A stretch of 64,000 nt of DNA from CAYPHY01 sp964410625 (GTDB taxonomy: Bacteria; Chloroflexota; Anaerolineae; Promineifilales; Promineifilaceae), in assembly GCA_964410625.1 (NCBI GenBank), contig CAYPHY010000023.1, positions 1 to 64,000 on the forward strand. Reading direction: 5' to 3'. The first letter of the stretch is position 1. Every line of letters begins with the position of its first letter. Shown here one piece after another: positions 8,488 through 16,727 of this stretch. The notes below the pieces were generated by a model. The model had not been told where the DNA came from and made no database searches. It saw nothing but the letters and a program-made list of their open reading frames with translations. The translations under genes were made by a program, and so were the position numbers.

Positions 8488-9296
8488 GCTTGCTCGCCCA
8501 ATGGCGTTTACTACGCGAAAACCCTATCTACCTACGCGAACGCGGCAGTTGGGGCCGGGCCAACCCTTTTTATGAGCGGCTGGTCAGGTATTCGCCATTG
8601 GTCGCCGTCGGGGCCGTCGTGCTTGGCTTCTGCACGGCCATCAGCAGCCCGATCACCTCTCCCGATAGCGATCTGATCCTGACCCTGTGGTGTGTGCTTT
8701 GCTTCCCCAACATGTTAGCGAGCATCCTCTCCCTCTATGGCTCGATCATGCTCCCCGCCCTGACCGCCCCGGCGATCAGCTACGAACTGGATCGTGGAAC
8801 CTGGGATATTTTGCGTGTCGCGCCCTATTCTGACCGTACCATTCTCTCTGCCAAGCTGTTCGGTGCACTCGGCCGTCTGCGCATCTGGTGGCTGCTGCTC
8901 ATCGCCGGGCTGATCCAGGGCTTGGCCGCCACCTGTCTCTTCGCCATCAGCGCCCCCGATGATGCCCTATGGGCTTTGGCTATTGGTCCGGCGGTGACGA
9001 TACGGCCGTTTGTCGAAGTCCTCTTCGCCGGTTGTCTCGGCTTCTACCTCTCCACCCGCCTCCGTTCCGCCACCACCGCCCTGGCCGCCACCTATGCCGG
9101 CGCGTTTACGCTCAAACTGCTCAACAGCAGCGGCGCGTGGACGTTGATCGGCCGTGGTCTGGCCCTGGATGAAAGCGGTCAGTTTATCGTTGGTGTCGTC
9201 GTTCCGGCGGCCGTCTATGGGCTGCTGATCCTCATTCTGCTGCAACAAATTGGGGCCACAACCGCCAACTATGACCGGCTGGCAACTGATTTTTGA
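8484..9296 (+). CDS. Multi-pass membrane protein, probable ABC-2 permease
   Basis: 270 residues with a TTG start that overlaps the ATPase stop (TTGA at 8484-8487). The N-terminus NPIYLRERGSWGRANPFYER resembles the cytoplasmic lead-in of ABC-2 permeases. At least six hydrophobic segments follow. The stretch APAISYELDRGTWDILRVAP matches the conserved EreRGTwdlL element of this permease class, where the protein contacts the ATPase. It forms the first of two permease-like subunits of the module. Confidence 0.8.
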   Translation: MSLLAQWRLLRENPIYLRERGSWGRANPFYERLVRYSPLVAVGAVVLGFCTAISSPITSPDSDLILTLWCVLCFPNMLASILSLYGSIMLPALTAPAISYELDRGTWDILRVAPYSDRTILSAKLFGALGRLRIWWLLLIAGLIQGLAATCLFAISAPDDALWALAIGPAVTIRPFVEVLFAGCLGFYLSTRLRSATTALAATYAGAFTLKLLNSSGAWTLIGRGLALDESGQFIVGVVVPAAVYGLLILILLQQIGATTANYDRLATDF

Positions 9297-9467
9297 TACG
9301 CTTCCAACGCTTTGTGGGTGGTGTGCCAGACACGGCCGCGCTTAATCGCCTCCAGTCGTCATATCGGTATCGGATAAAGTCAATTTCAATTCATCCGATA
9401 ATCCCAATTTTCTGAGACCGCATAAGACTTGATTGACGAAGCGGCCGCTAGACGTTAGGATCAATTC

Positions 9468-10406
9468 ATGGCAGCTGTTGACAGCGAATTAACCTCACAA
9501 GCTTCTCGGCCGCGATGGTGGCGGCCGATTTTGCAAAATCCGGTGGCGATCAAGGAGTTGCGCGGCCGGATGCGCGGCCGTCGCGCTTTTGCCACCCTCT
9601 CGCTCTACCTATTGGTGATGAGTAGCCTGGTGGCGTTGGTCTATCTCGGCTTTACATCTTCGACTGGCGGCGCCAGCACTGTTATTGCGCGGGAGGCAGG
9701 GAAGGGTATTTTTGCCGCTGTGCTGGCCGTGCAAGGCTTCCTGGTGACGTTCATCGGCCCCTCGTTTACGGCGGGGGCGATCAGCGGCGAACGGGAACGC
9801 CAGACCTATGACCTGCTGCAAACCACGCTGCTCTCGCCGCGCTCCTTTGTGTTGGGCAAGCTGATCTCCGCGCTCAGCTATGTGTTTCTGCTGGTGCTGG
9901 TCTCCATCCCTTTGCAAAGCCTCGCCTTTCTGCTTGGCGGCCTCTCCCTGGCCGAGCTGGTCATTTCGCAAGCGGTGATTCTGGTTGCCGCTGTCACCTT
10001 TGCGCTGTGGGGCTTGCTCTGTTCGGCCGCCCTCCGCACCACGTTGGCCGCCACGGTCGCTACCTTTGGCGGCACATTTTTTGCCACCCTCGGCACACCG
10101 CTGCTGGCCTTCACCTTCTCCTTGCTGCTCAGCCCGATGTTGGCCGTGCTCGATCAGATCAGCGAAGGCGTCTTGATCATCGGCGCTCTCCTGCTAGCTG
10201 CCACCAACCTACCGGCCACACTGATCGTCAGCGAACTGCTCCTGCTCGAAAACAACGCCCTCTTTATCTACAACCAATCCCTCATCAGTGGAGGAACCGT
10301 CACCTTTGTTTCCCCCTGGATACTGTTCCTCATCTTCTACTTGCTGGCGGCTGTGCTCCTCTTCCTGGCCTGTGTTCGGCGAGTGGAGCAGACGAGTGAA
10401 ACTTAA
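9468..10406 (+). CDS. ABC-2 type permease
   Basis: 312 residues from ATG 9468 with AGGA 7 bases upstream. NPVAIKELRGRMRGRRAFA at about 26-44 is the typical cytoplasmic entry element. TAGAISGERERQTYDLLQTT at about 104-123 is the conserved ABC-2 coupling motif (GERE.gT.dlL). Six hydrophobic segments are visible. The gene follows the first permease after a 171-bp spacer and its TAA directly abuts the ATG of the next gene (TAAATG), so the two are co-translated. Together with the previous subunit it would make a heterodimeric export channel. Confidence 0.88.
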   Translation: MAAVDSELTSQASRPRWWRPILQNPVAIKELRGRMRGRRAFATLSLYLLVMSSLVALVYLGFTSSTGGASTVIAREAGKGIFAAVLAVQGFLVTFIGPSFTAGAISGERERQTYDLLQTTLLSPRSFVLGKLISALSYVFLLVLVSIPLQSLAFLLGGLSLAELVISQAVILVAAVTFALWGLLCSAALRTTLAATVATFGGTFFATLGTPLLAFTFSLLLSPMLAVLDQISEGVLIIGALLLAATNLPATLIVSELLLLENNALFIYNQSLISGGTVTFVSPWILFLIFYLLAAVLLFLACVRRVEQTSET

Positions 10407-12008
10407 ATGAGTCCCGACTTCACCACTCTCCGCAACCAACTGGACCAATGGGAACAGCGTCGCCGCTGGCAAACGGCGTTGCTGTGGTTGCCGCGTGGGG
10501 TGTTGGCGGGGGTGTTGCTTGCTGCCCTGTTAGCGGCCGTCGCTCGCTGGCGGCCGTTGCTGACAACACGCGAACTATCGTTGATCTCGGTCGGGCTAGT
10601 CGCGCTAGGATTGGTTATTAGTGCATTAGTGATTTGGCTACGGCAACGGCCGTTGTGGGAACAGGCAAGGTTTGCCGACCGGCAGTTCCGGCTGCAAGAG
10701 CGGACGGCCACGGCCGTGGAGATTCACGACGGCCGCCTGTCCACTACCCCTACGCTCGCCCAACAACAGTTGGCCGATACGCTGGCGGCCGTGCGCCAGG
10801 TAGATGTCGTTCGCCAGCTACCGCTCCGGCTTAACCGGCAAGATTGGCTCGTACTGCTGTTGGCGCTGGTCTTGCTCTCCCTGGCCCTCTTTCTGCCCAA
10901 TCCCCAAGAGGCGATCCTGGAGGAGCAACGCGCTCTGGCGGAAACGATTGACGAACAGGCGGCCGTGCTTGAAGCCCTACAAGAAGAGATCGCGAGCAAT
11001 CAAGCATTGACGCCCGAACAACAAGCGGCCTTACAAGCCCCGGTCGAACAGGCGATACAGGAGTTGCAGAGCAGTGGGCTGAGCCGTGCAGAAGCGATGG
11101 CCGTCTTATCCGAGGCGGAGGCGGGATTACGCGATTTGCAAGTAGATTTTAGCCAAAACGAGTTGCGCGAGAGGCTTGCCGCTGCCAGTCAGCCGTTGGC
11201 GGAAAATGACACGGCCGCCTCGCTCGGCAATGCGCTGCAAAATGGGCAGTTAGGCCAGGCGGGAGCGGCGGCGGCGCAACTGGCTGACGAATTGACCGCC
11301 CTTAATCAAGACGAGCAACAGGCACTGGCTGAGGATTTAGCGGAAACGGCCGCCGGACTGCAAGGCATGGATAGCGCGTTGGCCGAAGCCTTGAACGACG
11401 CGGCCGAGGCGCTAGCAGCCGGAGACACGGCCGCTGCCCAGCAAGCGTTGCGCGAGGCGGGTGGCATTTTGCAAGAGCGGCAGCAGGAGTTGGCGGCCGC
11501 TGCTCAGGCGGATAGCGCAGCGCAGCAACTGGCCGAGGGGCGGGCAGAGGTGGCACGGGCAGGAGAAGGGGAACAAGTGGCTGGGGAGCAGGGTAGCGGA
11601 GGAGCAGGGGAGAGTAGCGAGGCTGGAAGCTCGGAGAGTGGCGAAGCGGGACAGCAGCCAGAGGCAGGCGGAGCGACGCCACTTAACGGTGATGGGCAGG
11701 GGGGAACGGGCGCGCCGGAAAGTGGTGGCGGCGCGGGCGGGAATGTCTTTGTCCCCGATCCGGTTGATTTGAGTGGCGTTGAGGGGACGGATATTGAGCT
11801 ACCGGCCGAATGTCTGGCTAACCCGGCGTCCTGTGGGCCGTTGATCGAGGAGCGGCCGACGGCGTTTGGCGAAGAAGGGAGCGTTGTTCCCTATGAGCAA
11901 GTCTTTGGCGATTATCGTGATGCGGCGAACGAAGCCTTAGCCAATGATTACATCCCCTTAAACCTGAAGGGTTTGGTAAGGGACTATTTTTCTTCGCTGG
12001 AACCTTGA
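10407..12008 (+). CDS. Membrane-anchored Ala/Gln-rich coiled-coil protein
   Basis: 533 residues, ATG directly after the preceding stop. Two hydrophobic segments lie near the N-terminus (about 25-45 and 55-76) and a third near 150-166. Residues about 175-380 are strongly helical, Ala/Gln/Glu rich and likely coiled coil. Residues about 385-450 are a Gly/Glu/Ser-rich linker (GEQVAGEQGSGGAGESSEAG) coded by the same purine-rich word type seen in the STAND gene. The C-terminus (GDYRDAANEALANDYIPLNL, then LVRDYFSSLEP) resembles the ending of proteins encoded beside MoxR/VWA/DUF58 genes. Function unknown; position makes it the last member of the ABC module. Confidence 0.7.
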   Translation: MSPDFTTLRNQLDQWEQRRRWQTALLWLPRGVLAGVLLAALLAAVARWRPLLTTRELSLISVGLVALGLVISALVIWLRQRPLWEQARFADRQFRLQERTATAVEIHDGRLSTTPTLAQQQLADTLAAVRQVDVVRQLPLRLNRQDWLVLLLALVLLSLALFLPNPQEAILEEQRALAETIDEQAAVLEALQEEIASNQALTPEQQAALQAPVEQAIQELQSSGLSRAEAMAVLSEAEAGLRDLQVDFSQNELRERLAAASQPLAENDTAASLGNALQNGQLGQAGAAAAQLADELTALNQDEQQALAEDLAETAAGLQGMDSALAEALNDAAEALAAGDTAAAQQALREAGGILQERQQELAAAAQADSAAQQLAEGRAEVARAGEGEQVAGEQGSGGAGESSEAGSSESGEAGQQPEAGGATPLNGDGQGGTGAPESGGGAGGNVFVPDPVDLSGVEGTDIELPAECLANPASCGPLIEERPTAFGEEGSVVPYEQVFGDYRDAANEALANDYIPLNLKGLVRDYFSSLEP

Positions 12009-12020
12009 TATTCCTGTTTT

Positions 12021-12692
12021 TTACAACAAAGCCGTAAGCTGCTCAATAAACGCCCGCTTACCTCCATGCGAAGGGTGGCGCACCTTCGTATGAGCGATTT
12101 CCAGCCGCGCCAGCGACTCGGCCGCGCAATTCCCCACCGCTACCACGCGCTCTGGTCCAAAGATTTCGATGAGCCCCTGTAGATAAGAACCCCCTATATC
12201 GAGTTCGCGGCGCGTCGGCCGCCGGTTGGATAGTGGTTCCTGTGGGCGGTGGGGATGAAAGGGGAAGGCGTTCCAAAGCAAGGGGAGGAAGCCGAGGTTC
12301 TGTAATGTCTGCCACATGATGGCGGCCGTCGCTTCTCGTCGCGGAAGGTCATTCCCCTCCTCTACGATACGGAAGCCATCTTTCTTCAGAAAGCCTTTGC
12401 TCCATTCACCGAGTAATAGATGCTTGTTGGTAAAAGGGACGCCAGTCACGCGACAACCCCGATAGCCGGGGGCCTCGCCGACAAGTAGAAAGGACGGCCG
12501 CCTCGCCATCATTTGCCGCAAATAGAGCCGCAGATTCGCACGCCTTGCTCTGTTCGCTTCGCTGGTAACGCCGTCCCCCTCAACATGAGCATAATGGTTG
12601 GTAACGTGGGGTAGTGGGGCGGCCGTCGCCAGTTGTAGAATAAAGGAATCAATCGGTGCTGTGGTTGTGGTTGAACGTGATAGCGTATGCAT
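12021..12692 (-). CDS. Uracil-DNA glycosylase superfamily protein
   Basis: 223 residues from ATG 12692; a longer start at 12731 would lie inside the hairpin at 12699-12767. Motif 1 is LLVGEAPGYRGCRVTGVPFT and motif 3 is RHPSHGGK near the C-terminus (catalytic/leucine-loop histidine). The Asn/Trp-rich middle (WNAFPFHPHRP) also fits. Family enzymes remove uracil from DNA to start base excision repair. It is not the UdgA type with four Fe-S cysteines, since the needed Cys pattern is absent; it looks like the SMUG/MUG-like uncharacterised group. It is convergent with the coiled-coil gene, 12 bp apart. Confidence 0.85.
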   Translation of the reverse strand: MHTLSRSTTTTAPIDSFILQLATAAPLPHVTNHYAHVEGDGVTSEANRARRANLRLYLRQMMARRPSFLLVGEAPGYRGCRVTGVPFTNKHLLLGEWSKGFLKKDGFRIVEEGNDLPRREATAAIMWQTLQNLGFLPLLWNAFPFHPHRPQEPLSNRRPTRRELDIGGSYLQGLIEIFGPERVVAVGNCAAESLARLEIAHTKVRHPSHGGKRAFIEQLTALL

Positions 12693-12698
12693 AATGAC

Positions 12699-12767
12699 AA
12701 TGGCTTTAGCCAGTGCGAACTGCACCTGCACTTGTGAAAATACAGTTCGCTAATGGCTAAAGCCATT
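12699..12767. repeat. AATGGCTTTAGCCA hairpin
   Basis: 12699-12722 pairs with 12743-12767 as an imperfect inverted repeat of about 24 bp with a 20-base loop. It lies between the glycosylase and baeRF genes and rules out the longer glycosylase start. Confidence 0.8.
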
Positions 12768-12796
12768 ACAAGAGCCGTTCTAATTAGCCTATCGGT

Positions 12797-13903
12797 CTAG
12801 TAGCGCAAGATCGCTCCGATACGGCCGACCTCTTCCAGTGGCGGACATTCGGCAATTACCTCCACATGGCCTCCCTGGGCCATCGTTTGCGCCACGGCCG
12901 CATCCACCACATCGGCCGTTTCGGTCAGCTCCTCATCACTCAAAGGGCTACGAGCCAGATTGGCGATGAGAAAACCGGAATCGGCATGGATATAACCGGG
13001 GGTGCGAAAGCCGTCGCTAACGATCAGCGTGTCCACCCGTTTGTTGCTCACCGCTTCCAGGGTGTCATCCAGTCCGGTCACGGCGTTGCCACCTTGGGCG
13101 GCTAAGGTGCGCAACCGTTCCACCAGCTTTTGCTCGCGTTCATTATTCACCTCGCGCAACAGTTCTAAGGTGCGCTGGCGAACTTCATGCTCGCTAGAGG
13201 TGAGATCAAGGGACAAGGTTCCCGCCAGACAACTCAGCAGTTGCTTGGGCAACATCTCGCGAAACTGGGCCACCGTTTCCGTTGTCCCGCCGATGAAAAG
13301 GCGGCGAATGGCTCGTCGGGCAAAAAATTTAGTGGCGGCCTCAGCACACTCACGCAAATTTCGCTGGGCGGCTTCCTCTTCGTGGCGGCTGCCACCCGGC
13401 CCGCCACCGCGCATACCAACGGCCGATGAACCCGCGCCACGCTTCAGCTTGCGGACATCCTCGCCCATATAGCCATCTGTCGCTTGCAACTCGCCCAGAT
13501 GGTACTCATAGAATCGGCCGCCGACACGATCTACCAAAATCACGCCATAGTGGGCATAGTGATCCAGCAAATGGGTCAGGGGCTTGATGTAGGGTCTGCG
13601 CCCCATCCGCACTCGATTACGAAAGGAGACCGGTGCAGGATAAGCCCGGAAAAATTTGCCGGACTCGCTCGAAAAGATTGCCAGCCCCGGCTTTGACCAA
13701 TCATAGCTCAGTTCCAGATAGCGTTCGATGACATCTGCTTCCTTGCTGTAGCCATTTGGTAGCTCCCGCAACATGCCCCTGGCTTGTAGCTTGATCATTT
13801 CCGGCGTTTGCCGGCCGCTATCCGTATCCAGGTAGACACTGACAACATCGCTTCCATTCGCTGGGTAGGCCAACAATTCTTCCAGATTCTCTTGGCTAAA
13901 CAC
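12797..13903 (-). CDS. baeRF family protein (bacterial homologue of eRF1/Vms1 release factors)
   Basis: 368 residues from a GTG start at 13903 with GGAGG 5 bases upstream. The N-terminus SVYLDTDSGRQTPEMIKLQA, the middle YGVILVDRVGGRFYEYHLGE, GGTTETVAQFREMLPKQL and the final VGRIGAILRY fit the bacterial archaeo-eukaryotic release-factor families. The loop AVGMRGGGPGGSRHEEEA occupies the place of the eRF1 GGQ loop; a Gly-Gly pair followed by Ser replaces GGQ. Members are proposed to act on stalled ribosomes or peptidyl-tRNA. The gene stands alone on the minus strand between repeat hairpins. Confidence 0.8.
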   Translation of the reverse strand: MFSQENLEELLAYPANGSDVVSVYLDTDSGRQTPEMIKLQARGMLRELPNGYSKEADVIERYLELSYDWSKPGLAIFSSESGKFFRAYPAPVSFRNRVRMGRRPYIKPLTHLLDHYAHYGVILVDRVGGRFYEYHLGELQATDGYMGEDVRKLKRGAGSSAVGMRGGGPGGSRHEEEAAQRNLRECAEAATKFFARRAIRRLFIGGTTETVAQFREMLPKQLLSCLAGTLSLDLTSSEHEVRQRTLELLREVNNEREQKLVERLRTLAAQGGNAVTGLDDTLEAVSNKRVDTLIVSDGFRTPGYIHADSGFLIANLARSPLSDEELTETADVVDAAVAQTMAQGGHVEVIAECPPLEEVGRIGAILRY

Positions 13904-13919
13904 GTGAACCTCCTTCTCT

Positions 13920-14000
13920 CTAATAGTAGCCAGTAGGCAGTCGGCAGTAGCCAGTCTTTAGTTTCCAGTATACTGCCTACTGCTTACCGTCCACTGCCGA
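13920..14000. repeat. Intergenic word hairpin, GTAGGCAGTCGGCAG type
   Basis: GTAGCCAGTAGGCAGTCGGC on the left faces ACTGCCTACTGCTTACCGTC on the right, around a short loop TTTAGTTTCC. It separates the baeRF and HtrA genes, both minus strand, so it may end HtrA-to-baeRF or act as a processing hairpin. Confidence 0.7.
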
Positions 14001-14002
14001 CT

Positions 14003-15292
14003 TTAAGGACGCGCTCCCAATGTCAGCGGGACATTGATTTCGCTTCCATTGCGCAACACAGTCAACTCAATCGTTTGTCCAACCTCGGCATCAAATACAA
14101 GATAACTGATAAGATCATCGGGAGAATGAATAGGCTGACCATTCACACGAATGATCAGGTCGCCGCCGGGAAGAGGTTGGTTCAAATCTGTTGCGCCACT
14201 GCCAACTAGACCTGCTTGCTCGGCCGGTGTGCCGGGCTGAACATTGGTGATATAAGCGCCCGTTGCTTGCGGTAGTTGCAAGTTGGTCTGGCTGGTCAGG
14301 TCTAACTCCAGCATACTCACGCCTAAAAAGGGATAGATATACTCGCCATTGGCAATCAAAGAAGGGACAATACGTTTAACCGCATTCACGGGAATGGAGT
14401 AACCCACCCCAGAACTGGTCCCCGTACGGGTGAGGATGGCGCTGTTCACGCCAATTACTTCGCCCTGTAAGTTGAGCAGGGGGCCTCCGGAATTGCCGGG
14501 ATTGATCGCTGCGTCGGTTTGGATCACCTGGGGCAAGGAGTAACGGCCGCCCCCCTCCGGTATCCGCTGCGACTCCAGCGTGCGCCCTAATGCGCTGACG
14601 ACGCCGACGGACATTGAGTTCGCCTCACCAAAGGGGTTGCCAATTGCCACCACAAACTGACCCACAACCACCGTATCTGAGTCACCCAAGATGACCGGTT
14701 GGACGCCAGTCGGAAGGGAAGGGACTTTGATGACCGCCAGATCGCTATCTACATCTGAGCCGATCAAATCAGCACGCTGGCGCGTGCCATCGGCAAAAAC
14801 AACCTCATACTCATTTCCATCAACCACCACATGGTTGTTGGTAACAATATAGCCTGTTGTATCGTAGGCAAAACCGCTGCCTGTTCCCAGAAATCCTTGC
14901 TCATCACTGACAAAGATGTGGACAACGGCCGGATTCACCCGTTGGTAGAGCGTGATCAGTGCGGTTTGCAGATCATTCTCTATTACCGGCAATGGCACGG
15001 CCGGGGAGATAATCTCTGGCGTAGGATTCGACGGACTTTGCGTGTCGCTTCCTTGCGCTTGTGGGACCATCGCCTGTTCGGCGGGTAGCTGTTGGGTAGC
15101 GGTTACTTCGCCGGAGGGTAAAACAACGGGCAATGCTGCCTGGGCTTCCAGCGTCGCCACCACATCGCGGACAACGGCCGCCTGATCGACAGTTGGTACA
15201 GGCGTATCGGCTGAAATAAGTCGGCAAGCTGAGGTAATTAAAATGAAGAGGCTAAAGAGGGTTAAAGAAAAGAAACGATACAGACGGCTCAT
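14003..15292 (-). CDS. HtrA/DegP-type S1C serine protease with PDZ domain, lipoprotein
   Basis: 429 residues. An N-terminal signal with lipobox ITSAC (Cys23) predicts a lipid-anchored extracytoplasmic enzyme. The trypsin fold carries the full catalytic triad: His154 (TNNHVV), Asp184 (SDLAVIKV) and Ser268 (NPGNSGGPLL). A PDZ domain covers about residues 330-429 (FLGVSMLELD, GTPAEQAGL, GGDLIIRVNG). Such proteases degrade or refold damaged envelope proteins. A long low-complexity spacer (about residues 55-100) joins anchor and protease. A good promoter lies directly upstream (15303-15332) and would give a leader of only about 4 nt. Confidence 0.95.
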   Translation of the reverse strand: MSRLYRFFSLTLFSLFILITSACRLISADTPVPTVDQAAVVRDVVATLEAQAALPVVLPSGEVTATQQLPAEQAMVPQAQGSDTQSPSNPTPEIISPAVPLPVIENDLQTALITLYQRVNPAVVHIFVSDEQGFLGTGSGFAYDTTGYIVTNNHVVVDGNEYEVVFADGTRQRADLIGSDVDSDLAVIKVPSLPTGVQPVILGDSDTVVVGQFVVAIGNPFGEANSMSVGVVSALGRTLESQRIPEGGGRYSLPQVIQTDAAINPGNSGGPLLNLQGEVIGVNSAILTRTGTSSGVGYSIPVNAVKRIVPSLIANGEYIYPFLGVSMLELDLTSQTNLQLPQATGAYITNVQPGTPAEQAGLVGSGATDLNQPLPGGDLIIRVNGQPIHSPDDLISYLVFDAEVGQTIELTVLRNGSEINVPLTLGARP

Positions 15293-15302
15293 AAGTGTCT
15301 GT

Positions 15303-15332
15303 ATTGTAAAATCTGCGCGGCAGTGGTGTCAA
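15303..15332 (-). promoter_or_regulatory. Sigma70-type promoter of the HtrA gene with near-leaderless start
   Basis: On the minus strand TTGACA (15332-15327) and TACAAT (15308-15303) are 18 bp apart. The expected start is near 15296, only about 4 nt before the ATG at 15292, and no ribosome-binding site is present. Confidence 0.75.
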
Positions 15333-15357
15333 GTACCGTTGGATAGAGATTAGAGAT

Positions 15358-15472
15358 GTTTAAGGCAGAAGGAGGAAGGATGAGGGCTGAAGGATGAGGG
15401 ATGAATCGCTCATTCACAATTGTCAATTCACAATTCATCATTTTTCATCCTTCTGCCTTCATCCTTCAGCCT
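15358..15472. repeat. Intergenic word hairpin, GGATGAGGGCTGAAGGATGA type, with nested CACAATTGTCAATT
   Basis: GCAGAAGGAGGAAGGATGAG and GCTGAAGGATGAGGGATGAA face TTCATCCTTCTGCC and TTCATCCTTCAGCC. A second small inverted repeat (TTCACAATTGTCAATTCACA) sits in the loop. It ends at the stop codon of the phosphofructokinase gene. Confidence 0.7.
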
Positions 15473-16633
15473 TTAATAGAGGAACATCGGTTTGCCGAGG
15501 ACACGCCGCACCTTGGGCAGATACTGCCTGGCGTCATACAGTTCGTCCACATCCACGCGCTTGAGGCCGCTGGTGACGGTGCTCATCGGGACATGGGTAT
15601 AGTTGCCATCTCGCAGGGCGACCATACGGCCGCTAGACCCGCCAATGATCAAATCAACCGCCAGGTGGGCATAGTTGAAGGCGACCATCAAGTCTAGCGC
15701 GTCCGGCGCGCCGGAGCGCATCAGATAGCCGATGCGTTGGCTGATGATGTTCTCGCCGGTGATCTTCTTCAGCGCTTCGCCGGTAATTTCGCCAATGCCA
15801 CCCAGTTTACGATGACCATAGGCGTCGGCTTCGCCATATTCAACCACTTTGCCACCCACCATATGTGCCCCTTCACTGATCGTCACCATCGCATAGTTGC
15901 TGGGGTTATTGCGCTTGTCCTCCATCACCAGATCCGCCAGAAGCTCTGGATCAAACGGCACTTCGGAGATAATCGCCCGATCTACACCGGCCAGATAAGA
16001 GCTGATCAGGCTTGTCTCGCCAGAGTTGCGGCCGAACAGCTCAACGACCGCTATACGCTCATGCGACCCTGTGCTGGTGCGTAGCTGGTGGATGAACTGT
16101 ACGCTGCGGGTGACGGCCGTGCTGAAACCAATGCAATAATCCGTCCCATAGACGTCGTTGTCCATCGTCTTGGGGATGGCAACCACCGGAAACCCTTCAC
16201 GGTGCAGCCGTTCGCCATAGCTCAGCGTATCATCACCCCCAATCGGGATCATCGTATCAATCTTCAGGTATTCCAGATTCTTCAACACATGGGGAGTGAA
16301 GTCATGTGGCGGTTGGTTTTCTTCGTCATGGCTCTCTGGATCATGTAGAAAATCAGGCACATCCTTATGTTTCACCCGGCTGGGGTTGGTCCGGCTGGTG
16401 TGCAAAAACGTACCGCCTGTGCGGTCTACTGTGCGTACTGCGTTCTTGTCCAATGGAAAGATGTACCTGTCCACCGTTTCCGGGTCATCGCGATTGACAT
16501 AAAGCAAGCCCGCCCAACCGCGACGGATGCCAACAACTTCATGGCCTTCATCAATAGCCTTATAGACGACGGCTTTGATACATGGATTTAATCCAGGCAC
16601 ATCGCCGCCGCCGGTTAAAATACCAATTCTCAT
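15473..16633 (-). CDS. 6-phosphofructokinase, PPi-type active-site residues
   Basis: 386 residues from ATG 16633, chosen for the GGAGG 5 bases upstream. The PFK fold is complete: GGGDVPGLN (8-16), GGDDT (132-136), PKTMDND (154-160), VELFGRNSGETSL and a C-terminal fructose-6-phosphate site (IGYLMRSGAPDALD). In characterised enzymes the residue after GGD and the one at the Lys/Gly position before TxDND decide the phosphoryl donor. Gly plus Gly means ATP. Here Asp135 and Lys155 give the Asp-plus-Lys pair of pyrophosphate-dependent enzymes. An inserted segment at about 84-115 is charged and His rich. The gene lies 94 bp downstream of the tandem phosphofructokinase on the same strand, with a word hairpin between. 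Donor use is inference from residues. Confidence 0.88.
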   Translation of the reverse strand: MRIGILTGGGDVPGLNPCIKAVVYKAIDEGHEVVGIRRGWAGLLYVNRDDPETVDRYIFPLDKNAVRTVDRTGGTFLHTSRTNPSRVKHKDVPDFLHDPESHDEENQPPHDFTPHVLKNLEYLKIDTMIPIGGDDTLSYGERLHREGFPVVAIPKTMDNDVYGTDYCIGFSTAVTRSVQFIHQLRTSTGSHERIAVVELFGRNSGETSLISSYLAGVDRAIISEVPFDPELLADLVMEDKRNNPSNYAMVTISEGAHMVGGKVVEYGEADAYGHRKLGGIGEITGEALKKITGENIISQRIGYLMRSGAPDALDLMVAFNYAHLAVDLIIGGSSGRMVALRDGNYTHVPMSTVTSGLKRVDVDELYDARQYLPKVRRVLGKPMFLY

Positions 16634-16649
16634 TATTCCTCCGGTAATA

Positions 16650-16727
16650 GTGGCGAGTGGCGAGTGAATAGTGGCTAGTAAGAGTGACAAATAAAGTAAC
16701 CACTCATCACTAACCACTCGCCACTCC
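16650..16727. repeat. Intergenic word hairpin, AGTGGCGAGTGGCGAGTG type
   Basis: AGTGGCGAGTGGCGAGTGAA on the left faces CCACTCATCACTAACCACTC and GCCACTCC on the right. It fills the spacer between the two phosphofructokinase genes, where it could separate their expression. Confidence 0.75.

Noticed and set aside
9297..9467. Possible remnant of an excisionase/HTH gene on the minus strand (RLEAIKRGRVWHTT)
   Set aside because: Only about 25 residues look plausible, with a stop directly before them; too short to support.
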